This document shows, piece by piece, positions 44,088 to 51,800 of a DNA stretch of 64,000 nt. Under the pieces are notes generated by a model, which ran no database searches, was not told where the DNA came from, and saw only the letters and a list, made by a program, of their open reading frames with translations. The stretch lies in assembly GCA_023388995.1 (NCBI GenBank), contig JAEWFD010000002.1:1-64000 (forward strand), written 5' to 3'. This stretch comes from Bacillota bacterium (GTDB lineage Bacteria; Bacillota_I; Bacilli_A; Erysipelotrichales; Erysipelotrichaceae). The first letter of the stretch is position 1, and each line of letters starts with the position of its first letter. The position numbers and the translations under genes were made by a program.

Positions 44088-44504
44088 TTAAAATGATTCA
44101 TCATCTTCATAGTTATCTATTCTTCTGCACCACTTTACATATGTTTGAGTTTCAGCAATCAAAGACTCTATACTGTCCGGAGTTAAGCTTTCTTGAACCA
44201 TTATCAAAGATAATAGTAAGCCTAAATTCAGTCCTGTTAGTAAATAAAATGGATACTGATTTACATATTGCATAAATTCATTGTTTATTGATCCTCCAAA
44301 CAAATCAGTGATTACAACTAATTGTTTTTCATCATAATCATGTTTGGTGACGATGTTTGCAATCTCTTTTGAATAATCCTTGGCATCTTCTACATATGCT
44401 GTAAAAACCTCAATATTTTTAACATCTCCAACAATCATTTTCAGTGAATCATAAATGCCTTCTGCAAATCTTCCATGTGTTGCAATAACAAGTCTTTTTT
44501 CCAT
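44088..44504 (-). CDS. PTS mannose-family IIA component
   Basis: This 138-residue soluble IIA subunit has His10 in VIATHGRFAEG as the phosphorylation site, then a helical part and VVITDLFGGSINNEFMQYV, where the GG lies near the active site. The ATG at 44504 starts 1 base after the regulator stop; a frame start at 44576 would lie well inside that gene and lacks family sequence. With the IIB, IIC and IID genes it makes a complete mannose-type PTS with separate subunits. Confidence 0.95.
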   Translation of the reverse strand: MEKRLVIATHGRFAEGIYDSLKMIVGDVKNIEVFTAYVEDAKDYSKEIANIVTKHDYDEKQLVVITDLFGGSINNEFMQYVNQYPFYLLTGLNLGLLLSLIMVQESLTPDSIESLIAETQTYVKWCRRIDNYEDDESF

Positions 44505-44505
44505 A

Positions 44506-47220
44506 CTATTCTTCTTCCCTATTGTCATTGTTAATATAGTCGTATAAGTACGCAATCTCACTAATCGGAATTTCAACCCGATAGTGCGTACAAAGGCGTG
44601 AAAAACTTTCTTTCACAGCTTGAATTAATTTCTTATTTTCGTCTTCAAAACAACCCAGTTCCAAATGCGATTCATTTGGTTCTTTTGTGACCAGCCTTTC
44701 CACTAGGCAGCTGATATGAATGTATAATCCAACGAGTGTTTTACTAGTTAAATTGAGATTTAGTTTTCGTTTTAAATCATTCGTTGCATCTACCACAAAA
44801 TCAATTAAAATATTTGGTTCCAAAATCGTTATATTGCTTACCAGATTTTGAAGTGAAAAGTTTCTCAATAAGTTATTTTTAAACATTTCAAACTCAATTG
44901 CAGTTAAATGATTCAACATTAAGCTTTGTATTCTAGTAATTGAATTGATTAAGTCCTCAATAGGTATAAATTCTTTCCCTTGGATTCCCGGACCAAAAAT
45001 GCCCGTAATGAATAAAACGTTGTATTTCTTTTCAATCTCCATTAGATAGCTTTTTGATAAAACATTATTGTACTCAAGCGTAGCAAGCTCAATATCAGCT
45101 ACTTTAGGCAGACTTTTCTGAAAAAGTGTACGAAAGCGATTTGCCATATAGACACCGTTATCGGAAATAAATACTATCATATCCTTTAGACGGTCTTGCT
45201 TCATTAATTTGTAGGTACATCTTGCCTTTTTCTGAGCTCTAGCAAGAATACTTTCTAAATCACTGTTATTTAGAATTTCATATCCAATTTCTAATGCCAT
45301 TTGTGTTGAAACGGAATTAATAATACCAATATTACGGTTTCCAGATTCTACTAGCTCGCGATCAATAGATTCTAATGATCCCATATCTACTAGAATAATC
45401 ACATCGCTTTTTACAGTTGATCGTGAAATATACTTCTTTAGTCTTTCCGAGACTTCTTTCATACTCGTCTCAAGGGGCATATCAATTGAATCAAAAATAT
45501 ATGTATTCAGCATCGTATTAATAGCTTCCGCAATACTGCTTGCAGTTGTATTGCCATGAGCAATAATCACTGACAAATATCGTCTCTTGAGTGATAACTC
45601 TTTATTTCGCGATAGAACAAGAATCAAAAGAACTTTACTTGAAAGATCAAGTTTCAATTCAAATGATGAAAAAATAACCTGTTCAACTCGTTCAACTATA
45701 TAACACTCATTGTTGAAGTCTTTTTCAAACACTGCATATATATCGATCAGTGCAGCTTTATTGATTTCCTGCCAACTCCCAAAAGATGTATCATACTGAG
45801 TATTGATATGAATGACTCTGGCAATTAGACTTAATATAGATTCAGCCACCGTCAGACCATGTTGCTCGAGAACGCCCTTAACAATTTCCTCAATAGAATG
45901 TGCCAATATTTGCTCTTTCTGTCTTCCCCGCAGTTTATGATAGGAGTTATGCTCGGTGTAGTTTTTAATTGCATTATCTACTTCATTGAGAAATTGCTCA
46001 TCAATGATGTAAGATTCTTTGCTTATACCGAATGAAGCAATAATTGTTTCAAATAGTTGAATCATTGACGCTGTTTCATCAACTGGAACATAATTTTCGA
46101 CATCGATGTAATTTACTTCCGATGCTTTTGATACTTCAGTCTTTGAAAATTGTGCCAGAACCTCTTCTGGCAGTTGAAATAATTTAATAAATAAATCATG
46201 CTCATTCAATGTGCCGTAATTCTCTTTTGCACAAAGCGACTGTATTACCTTACGGATTCCCTTAACATTCTCCTTGTAATCATAATTCACAAGCGCACTC
46301 ATCGCCATATCGCTGACAAAAATACGTCGTTCCAGTTTCAGTGATTCATGCTTTAAAAAATAAACGATAAACTCTTCTTTTTCTTGAAGGGGTCTTTCCA
46401 CGACACTCGGTATCTGACATATTGCCGGGAATACTTGAATGAGTTCATTTGAAAACATTCCCGGATACTTTCCATTCACCACTAAAATAATTTGGACTTT
46501 TAATTGCTGCCTTTGTTTTTCACCATAACGTTGATATGAATTTGATTCTATGATTTCATACAAGAAGTTCTGATTTTTGGTTGATAAATTTTCAGCATTA
46601 TATATAAATAATATATCTCGTTCACTGGTATCCAGCGCTCCTTTTTCGGAAGCATCCCCAACCAGCAAACTCATAAATCTGGCTTCAAACTCCTCATTGC
46701 TCTGACAGCTAATAATTTTCATCTTTTTGCTTTTAATAATGTCATTGGATTTGCAGTATTCAAAAATTAATTTACAGACAGTCTTTTTACCTGTTCCGGA
46801 TTCACCATACAGTAGCAAAGGAAGTCCAAAGGGAGGGTAGACTAACGAGGAAATAATTTGGCTAACCTTACTTTTAAAACTTCCGTCATATCCAATTAAC
46901 TGACCAAATTTAGAGCGATGCGGTGTATTTTCTGCGATCTGGTTTAAGAAATCTTCAATACTGAAATAGGTTGGTGATTTGAGCGTAACATTGTTAGCAA
47001 GTTCATATTTTCTACGATGAATAAAACAGACAGGACGTGTGCTTATTTTAATGAGGTACCCTTCCTTATGCAGTTCATTCAAATACTGGCTCGCTAAACT
47101 TCTTGAAATGCTTAGTTCTTCACTTACCTTCGAAGCAATGAGATGACTAATTGTTTCATTTTTCAAATTGAGCGTTTCAGCACAGATATACTCAAGAATT
47201 TCTTCTTTTGTAGTAACCAT
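44506..47220 (-). CDS. LevR/NifA-like PTS regulator with AAA and PRD domains
   Basis: This 904-residue regulator has the LevR/MtlR-like order. It starts with an N-terminal winged helix (SISRSLASQYLNELHKEGYL, about 35-55), followed by an AAA domain (about 100-330). A PRD (about 430-530), a mannose IIA-like domain (about 555-690, YLSVIIAHGNTTASS) and a second PRD (about 790-900) complete it. Walker A is intact (GESGTGKKT, 139-147). The sigma-54 contact loop GAFTGA is replaced by KGALDTS (193-199), and Walker B LFLDE is LFIYNAE, so classical sigma-54 activation seems lost. It may act as a SigA-dependent activator or repressor through its HTH. PRD and IIA domains suggest control by HPr and IIB phosphorylation. 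It is encoded inside the operon it likely controls. Confidence 0.9.
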   Translation of the reverse strand: MVTTKEEILEYICAETLNLKNETISHLIASKVSEELSISRSLASQYLNELHKEGYLIKISTRPVCFIHRRKYELANNVTLKSPTYFSIEDFLNQIAENTPHRSKFGQLIGYDGSFKSKVSQIISSLVYPPFGLPLLLYGESGTGKKTVCKLIFEYCKSNDIIKSKKMKIISCQSNEEFEARFMSLLVGDASEKGALDTSERDILFIYNAENLSTKNQNFLYEIIESNSYQRYGEKQRQQLKVQIILVVNGKYPGMFSNELIQVFPAICQIPSVVERPLQEKEEFIVYFLKHESLKLERRIFVSDMAMSALVNYDYKENVKGIRKVIQSLCAKENYGTLNEHDLFIKLFQLPEEVLAQFSKTEVSKASEVNYIDVENYVPVDETASMIQLFETIIASFGISKESYIIDEQFLNEVDNAIKNYTEHNSYHKLRGRQKEQILAHSIEEIVKGVLEQHGLTVAESILSLIARVIHINTQYDTSFGSWQEINKAALIDIYAVFEKDFNNECYIVERVEQVIFSSFELKLDLSSKVLLILVLSRNKELSLKRRYLSVIIAHGNTTASSIAEAINTMLNTYIFDSIDMPLETSMKEVSERLKKYISRSTVKSDVIILVDMGSLESIDRELVESGNRNIGIINSVSTQMALEIGYEILNNSDLESILARAQKKARCTYKLMKQDRLKDMIVFISDNGVYMANRFRTLFQKSLPKVADIELATLEYNNVLSKSYLMEIEKKYNVLFITGIFGPGIQGKEFIPIEDLINSITRIQSLMLNHLTAIEFEMFKNNLLRNFSLQNLVSNITILEPNILIDFVVDATNDLKRKLNLNLTSKTLVGLYIHISCLVERLVTKEPNESHLELGCFEDENKKLIQAVKESFSRLCTHYRVEIPISEIAYLYDYINNDNREEE

Positions 47221-47231
47221 ATTTTCCTCCT

Positions 47232-48374
47232 TTACGAAACAGTAAAGGCTCCAGTAATAATTTCCTTCATTTCGCTGAAAGTTGGTCTTAACGGCGAGTT
47301 ATTTGTATTGACATCAGATAAGGATATTTTTGTTAGCATATCGATATCCTCTTCTTTAAAATCTTTAGATACTAATCTTAATGAAGTCGGAATTTGAAGC
47401 CTTTTGTTTACATCTTCTATCGCTCTTATTATATCGTCTTTACGAATCACATAAGCAAGAGTTGCTAGTTTTTTCTCAACATTTTTATCTTTCATTAAAT
47501 ATCTCAAAACATGAGGCAAAATAATTGCGTTTGCTAATCCATGAGGAATATGATATTTTGCGCCAACTGTATGTGCAATACTATGCACAACTCCCAAACC
47601 ACTATTAGAGAAAGCAATTCCACCTAATGATGAAGCAGCTTGCATATTTGACAGCGAATCAATACTTTTTGCATAGTAAGCTTCCTCAATGTTTTCATAA
47701 GCAAGTTTAAAAGCTGAAAAGGCAACTGCATCCGAAAAAGCATTTGCTTTTAAAGAAACATAAGATTCGATAGCATGCGTTATTGCATCCATTCCGGTTG
47801 CTGCAATGAGATGTTTTGGCATTGATTCCGTTAACGTAGCATCAAGCAATGCAACATCAGGAACCAAGCCTAGATTCTTTTCAACAACAGCATATTTTTT
47901 TTTGTTTTTGGTATCTGTAACTACCGCAGCGCGCGTAACTTCACTTCCTGTCCCGGATGTTGTGGATATACAATATAGAAAAGCTTTTTGTCTTAAAGCT
48001 GTTATTGCACCCGGCTCCACAAGTTTCTCAAGCGTATCAAGTTGCGGATTTTCATAGCAAGCCCAAATTAACTTAGCTGCATCCATCGCTGATCCGCCAC
48101 CAAATCCGATAATTATGGTTGGCTTGAATTCACTTGCTATTTTTGTTCCTTCTACGATATTTTCATAGCTGGGTTCCGGCTCCACATTGTAAAAAAAACA
48201 TAATTCTTGAGTAGTCATGCATTGCAGCACCTTTTCTTCTGCACCAATTTCTTTTAAAATATACCCATTTTGCACAATAAGAATTCGATCACCACTCTTA
48301 AGTGCATCTTTAAGAAACGATAATGAGCCACTGCCAAAGTAAATACGACCTGCTCCTAGTTTTATTGTTTGCAT
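47232..48374 (-). CDS. Iron-containing alcohol dehydrogenase
   Basis: This type III NAD-dependent dehydrogenase has 380 residues. It has GFGGGSAMDAAKLIW for nucleotide binding, TTSGTGSEVTRAAVV, and TGMDAITHAIESYVSL. The metal ligands are in HSIAHTVGAKYHIPHGLANAIILP. The first-gene position in a PTS and isomerase operon suggests it oxidises a sugar alcohol-phosphate or reduces an aldehyde product of the pathway. GGAGG lies 5 bases before the ATG. The promoter upstream is not clear by eye; only AT-rich sequence is seen in 48375-48632. Confidence 0.9.
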   Translation of the reverse strand: MQTIKLGAGRIYFGSGSLSFLKDALKSGDRILIVQNGYILKEIGAEEKVLQCMTTQELCFFYNVEPEPSYENIVEGTKIASEFKPTIIIGFGGGSAMDAAKLIWACYENPQLDTLEKLVEPGAITALRQKAFLYCISTTSGTGSEVTRAAVVTDTKNKKKYAVVEKNLGLVPDVALLDATLTESMPKHLIAATGMDAITHAIESYVSLKANAFSDAVAFSAFKLAYENIEEAYYAKSIDSLSNMQAASSLGGIAFSNSGLGVVHSIAHTVGAKYHIPHGLANAIILPHVLRYLMKDKNVEKKLATLAYVIRKDDIIRAIEDVNKRLQIPTSLRLVSKDFKEEDIDMLTKISLSDVNTNNSPLRPTFSEMKEIITGAFTVS

Positions 48375-48632
48375 ATGTTCCTCCTTTAGGTCTATTTCAT
48401 TTTACATGATTCAAAAATATTTGCTTTTAGTGTTGAAACTATTGACTTAATTTCCTTTATAAATGTAGCAACAGTTCTTTTTCGTCACTATCTACCTTTT
48501 TTTTGACACTTGAAGTAAAATTATACTTTCAGCCAAGTAATGTAACTCACAATTATTTATTTAGGAAACAAGCACTTTTTATTGGCATTAGCGCTATGAA
48601 ATCAGTATACTGTCATTGTTAACTTAAGTAAT

Positions 48633-48663
48633 AAAAAAAGACCATCTCCAAAGGGAGACAGTC
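48633..48663 (-). terminator. Terminator of the perR-rubrerythrin operon
   Basis: GACTGTCTCC pairs with GGAGATGGTC (G-U pairs included) around a CTTT loop, followed by seven T residues. It is 9 bases after the rubrerythrin stop. Confidence 0.9.
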
Positions 48664-48672
48664 CTATGATTC

Positions 48673-49215
48673 TTAGTAATTTTCGCTGCGGATTTCGAAG
48701 TATGCTTGAGGATGCGCACATACTGGGCAAGCAAGAGGAGCACTTTCTCCAACATGCAAGTGACCGCAGTTACGGCAAATCCATACTTGTTGTGTTGATT
48801 TCTTGAACACTTCCAAATTATCGATATTTGCAGCCAATTTCAAATAGCGTTCTTCGTGTTCTTTTTCGATCTTCGCAACACCGTCCATTAAGCGAGCGAT
48901 ATTTTCAAATCCTTCTTCACGAGCTTCTTTCGCAAATGTCGCATACATATCAGTCCATTCATAATGCTCGCCAGCCGCTGCATCACGCAAATTGTCTACT
49001 GTAGTACCGATTTTCCCGCCGTGCAATGCTTTGAACCATAATTTTGCGTGTTCTTTTTCATTGTCGGATGTTTCTTGGAAAATAGCTGCGATTTGCTCAT
49101 ATCCTTCTTTTTTTGCTTGCGCGGAATAAAAGCCATACTTTACGCGAGCTTGGGATTCCCCAGCAAACGCTGTCATTAAATTCTGTTCTGTTTTTGTACC
49201 TTTCAAGTCTTTCAT
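48673..49215 (-). CDS. rbr: Rubrerythrin
   Basis: This 180-residue iron protein removes hydrogen peroxide in anaerobes. It has a ferritin-like four-helix part (about 1-140) with diiron ligands in MTAFAGESQARVKYGFY, ETSDNEKEHAKLWFKAL and KIEKEHEERYLKL. A C-terminal rubredoxin-like iron centre has CRNCGHLHVGESAPLACPVC. The length and both domains are normal. AGAGGTAAGG precedes the ATG. It is 43 bases downstream of perR and shares its terminator, and so is probably under PerR control. Confidence 0.96.
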   Translation of the reverse strand: MKDLKGTKTEQNLMTAFAGESQARVKYGFYSAQAKKEGYEQIAAIFQETSDNEKEHAKLWFKALHGGKIGTTVDNLRDAAAGEHYEWTDMYATFAKEAREEGFENIARLMDGVAKIEKEHEERYLKLAANIDNLEVFKKSTQQVWICRNCGHLHVGESAPLACPVCAHPQAYFEIRSENY

Positions 49216-49258
49216 GTCCTTACCTCTTTTCTATGGTTTTACTTGCGTTCTGCACAAC

Positions 49259-49636
49259 TTACATGCAATGCTTACAAACACCGCGAATAACGATATCAAC
49301 ACCGGAAAGCATTCCATGTTGTGTGTGAGACTTCATGATTGCTTCTTTCATTTGCGGATATCCGTCCATCTGGTAATCATATACGCGTTTGCACTTTGTA
49401 CAGTGAAAATGGGGATGCTCATGAAGATCCGCGTCGTAACGATCTAATCCATCTTCACTGTGAAATTTACGCAATTCATGCCTGCCAGCCATGCTACTTA
49501 GATTGCGATAGACCGTCGCAATACCGATATTCGGCATTTTCTCTTTTACGAGCTGATAAACTTCTTCAGCGGTTGGATGAACTGGATTCTCACAGATTGT
49601 CTCATAGATGAGTTTTCTCTGAATCGAATACTTCAT
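49259..49636 (-). CDS. perR: Fur-family regulator, PerR type
   Basis: This 125-residue peroxide sensor and metal-dependent repressor has all five residues of the PerR regulatory metal site: His20 in VHPTAEE, Asp68 in DRYDAD, His74 and His76 in HPHFHC, and Asp87. The structural zinc site is Cys79, Cys82, Cys121 and Cys124. The N-terminus is about 17 residues shorter than Bacillus PerR, missing the first helix, but the AGGGAGG site fixes the start. An almost perfect Fur/PerR box lies in its promoter, so it should be autoregulated and control rubrerythrin. Confidence 0.88.
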   Translation of the reverse strand: MKYSIQRKLIYETICENPVHPTAEEVYQLVKEKMPNIGIATVYRNLSSMAGRHELRKFHSEDGLDRYDADLHEHPHFHCTKCKRVYDYQMDGYPQMKEAIMKSHTQHGMLSGVDIVIRGVCKHCM

Positions 49637-49650
49637 AATCTAACCTCCCT

Positions 49651-49707
49651 AAGTGATAACCATTATCACTTACAGCTATATTATACGCTAGAAAAAGAAA
49701 TAGTCAA
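49651..49707 (-). promoter_or_regulatory. Promoter of perR with Fur/PerR box
   Basis: AAGTGATAA and TTATCACTT are perfect arms spaced by 3 bases (49651-49671); the core TGATAAC-C-ATTATCA is a near-ideal 7-1-7 Fur/PerR box. The minus-strand promoter reads TTGACT (49702-49707), 16 bases, TATAAT (49680-49685). The box covers the transcription start region. Confidence 0.9.
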
Positions 49708-50000
49708 CCCAATTTCAGGAATATTATGTCAGGATTTCAGACTTTATTTAAATGCCATTCCTTTAAGTCCTTGCATTTGAGTTTGTGTATCCGCCAAACA
49801 TATAACAACCTGCTAATTTCACGGTTCTAGTATTCCCCGCAAACATTTCTTTATAACTTCCCCTTGAAAGATTGTATCCCTCATTGATCCTTTCTATTCT
49901 TATGGTCAGAAATCTTCTTGCATTTCCTGAAAATCAACGAACTTTTTGCATAGGCAAAGAAAAAGCTATCCATAATAGGGACAGAAAGGATCTGATCAAT
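49708..50000. other. Gap before a coat-like gene pair
   Basis: No supported gene lies here. There are AT-rich stretches and a frame from 49872 without a ribosome site. A CATAAT-like box near 49967 could be a promoter for the following pair, but no -35 match was convincing. Confidence 0.4.
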
Positions 50001-50198
50001 ATGAAAACCCCTCCCCAAATGCTGAGTCCTAAGGACACCTTATATATCAGCGATATCTTACGTACCATTCTTGTGATGCATAAAAAGCTGGATGAGGAAA
50101 AACAAACCATTCAAGACAATGATGTAAGAATGATGTTTGATGAAGCATCTACTCTTTTGAGTCAGCAATATGCATCCATATTGAATTTCTTGAAATAG
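50001..50198 (+). CDS. Small protein, possible CotF-like spore-coat type
   Basis: This 65-residue helical protein begins MKTPPQMLSPKDTLYISDIL and has a second helix VRMMFDEASTLLSQQYASIL. A start at 50001 with AAAGGA 10 bases upstream replaces a longer frame from 49872 that has no ribosome site. The PP-x-LSPKD-LYISD start followed by helices is similar to small spore-coat CotF-like proteins of clostridia. The resemblance is by pattern only, so the function is a guess. It is followed 11 bases later by a second small gene. Confidence 0.6.
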   Translation: MKTPPQMLSPKDTLYISDILRTILVMHKKLDEEKQTIQDNDVRMMFDEASTLLSQQYASILNFLK

Positions 50199-50209
50199 AG
50201 GTGAAACTG

Positions 50210-50548
50210 ATGGCTGAGAAATCTAAAGTTACAAAATCTAAAGTAGAAAACAAAAAGAAAAAAGCACTTCCAAGTGATGAAGTGTACAACGATTCCGACA
50301 AGCTCAATGATTTGTTGATTAGCTTGAAAAACATCAACAAGCTGTATGGAACATTCCAGGAAGAAGCGAGCAATGATTTATTGTTCACCAATATCGGTGA
50401 CCTTGCCAAAGACATGGGGCAATGTGCCCGTGACAGCTTCAACCTAATGTTTGAGAAAGGCTGGTACAAACTCGAACAACAAAGCGAAGACAAAATCAAA
50501 ACCATCCACCAGCAATACAAAAAAGAACAATCAAAACTGAATCAATAA
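50210..50548 (+). CDS. Small helical protein paired with the previous gene
   Basis: This is a 112-residue charged protein. The first 25 residues are Lys-rich (MAEKSKVTKSKVENKKKKAL). The rest are helices with DLLISLKNINKLYGTFQEEA and DLLFTNIGDLAKDMGQCARD. GAGGTGA lies 6 bases before the ATG at 50210. The pair may be a two-protein coat or envelope module, as in CotF-type genes. It ends at a terminator that is shared with the convergent gene. Confidence 0.6.
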   Translation: MAEKSKVTKSKVENKKKKALPSDEVYNDSDKLNDLLISLKNINKLYGTFQEEASNDLLFTNIGDLAKDMGQCARDSFNLMFEKGWYKLEQQSEDKIKTIHQQYKKEQSKLNQ

Positions 50549-50570
50549 AAGTTCCTCACGGAACTTTTTT
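50547..50570. terminator. Bidirectional terminator
   Basis: AAAGTTCC and GGAACTTT flank a 4-base loop, with T-tracts on both strands. It serves the gene pair on the plus strand and the membrane protein on the minus strand. Confidence 0.85.
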
Positions 50571-51046
50571 CATGACTGATGGAGCATTTCTTTTTTATGA
50601 TTCAAGTGGATACCAATGTGCCCAATTCCCAAAAGAATCGTTGCCAATAGCAGCCAGATCACCTTGCCGTATATTCCCAGAAGAAAGAAAGCAAGCACCG
50701 GCAAGGTTGCACCGGCTACAGGTACCCCGAGGTAAGAACTGTAGAAATCTGCTAAGGTTTTAGCACTTCGAAAATAGCGCAGCCACCAACCCTCATACAA
50801 GATCATGCACAGCAAGGAAGCAACGAACCAAAGACTCCACAAAGACCATGGTTTTATATTAAAATCCTGAAACATCAGCACGGCTGCCGTTGTACATACC
50901 TGACCGATCCGTTCTAACAAGACCAAGCTTTTGGCCTCCGTTTGTGCTTGGTAGCCAGCAGGCTGATGCTTAGCCCAAACACTGTTGGGAATCCAAAGCA
51001 TAAGCAGATAAATCAATCCGATATAAGAAAATCCCCAGTTACCCAT
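50570..51046 (-). CDS. Small integral membrane protein of unknown function
   Basis: A 158-residue protein with four to five hydrophobic helices (for example IGLIYLLMLWIPNSVW and VAGATLPVLAFFLLGIYG) and a short basic end HLNHKKEMLHQS. Glu and Arg residues in the loops (EAKSLVLLERIGQV) are conserved-looking, but no family was recognised. GGAGAGG precedes the ATG. It lies 12 bases after the S24 repressor on the same strand, so it could be in its operon. Confidence 0.7.
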   Translation of the reverse strand: MGNWGFSYIGLIYLLMLWIPNSVWAKHQPAGYQAQTEAKSLVLLERIGQVCTTAAVLMFQDFNIKPWSLWSLWFVASLLCMILYEGWWLRYFRSAKTLADFYSSYLGVPVAGATLPVLAFFLLGIYGKVIWLLLATILLGIGHIGIHLNHKKEMLHQS

Positions 51047-51058
51047 TTTTGTCCTCTC

Positions 51059-51655
51059 CTAGTAAAAAACTGTTTTGCTATATAATACTTTGCCAATAAT
51101 ACGAATTGGCAATTCTTCCACTTCCTGCACGGTATAATAGCGCGTTTCCACCGCGGCATTGGCTGCTTCCAAAATCACCATCTGATTCTTTTTGATGACC
51201 CGCTTGACCGTTGCTTCATCCCCATTGATCAATACAACAGCAATTTCGCCGCTGTTCACATCAGCGCAGGAACGCACATAAATCAAATCGCCATCATGAA
51301 TTTTTGCTCCTACCATGGAATCTCCTTTGACTTGCAGAAAGTAATGACCTTTGTGAAAATCAACCTCTGTTACCGATTCATAGCCAATAATATTCTGCTC
51401 CGCAAACCAGTCATATCCCGCTTTTACAATACCGATGACCGGCTTCTGATAGCCATCCTTTTCCGCCAGCAGCAGCTCTACATCTGTTCCCAGCAAGGTT
51501 GAAAGACGCTGGATTGTTTCCTTCTGCAATTTCTTAATTTCTCCGGATGCCCAGCGGCTGACTGTCGCCTTGGTCACACCTGTTTGCTGGCCAATCCATT
51601 CATACGAAACACCATGATTCTTTTTATATTCTAAAATTAATTCCTGCAATGTCAT
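51059..51655 (-). CDS. XRE-type repressor with S24 (LexA-like) peptidase domain
   Basis: This 198-residue regulator has an N-terminal Cro/CI helix-turn-helix (residues 1-65, GVSYEWIGQQTGVTKATVSR) and a C-terminal self-cleaving S24 domain. Catalytic Ser113 is in GDSMVG, Lys151 in EATVKRV, and the cleavage site is Ala79-Gly80 in VKAGYDW. Such proteins (HdiR, CI-like) are cleaved on DNA damage with RecA help, which lifts repression. AAAGGTGAT precedes the ATG at 51655; the longer frame to 51835 reads through the promoter region and overlaps the divergent gene. The divergent Y-family polymerase is the probable target. Confidence 0.92.
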   Translation of the reverse strand: MTLQELILEYKKNHGVSYEWIGQQTGVTKATVSRWASGEIKKLQKETIQRLSTLLGTDVELLLAEKDGYQKPVIGIVKAGYDWFAEQNIIGYESVTEVDFHKGHYFLQVKGDSMVGAKIHDGDLIYVRSCADVNSGEIAVVLINGDEATVKRVIKKNQMVILEAANAAVETRYYTVQEVEELPIRIIGKVLYSKTVFY

Positions 51656-51673
51656 ATGATCACCTTTCTTTTT

Positions 51674-51778
51674 ATTATACACACGTATCCTAAAATACGC
51701 AACAAAAATAAAAATTGAAAAAATATCCAATAAAAAGTTTCTTAATATTGTTGATTTACGTAACTTTATGCATATAAT
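51674..51778. promoter_or_regulatory. Divergent promoters with palindromic operators (SOS-like control)
   Basis: For the repressor (minus strand) TTGCGT (51697-51702) and TATAAT (51674-51679) are spaced by 17 bases; CGTAT (51684-51688) and ATACG (51695-51699) form an inverted repeat within. For the polymerase (plus strand) TTGATT (51751-51756) and TATAAT (51773-51778) have 16 bases between, holding the palindrome TTACGTAA (51756-51763). Both sites share TACG/CGTA cores, so one repressor may bind both. Confidence 0.65.
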
Positions 51779-51800
51779 AGAACTTGCAGGAGGATATGCC

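Noticed and set aside
48375..48632. Possible sigma-54 promoter before the dehydrogenase gene
   Set aside because: No TGGCAC-N5-TTGC type site was found on the minus strand. TTGGCT with a nearby TATAAT has wrong spacing for either sigma factor.
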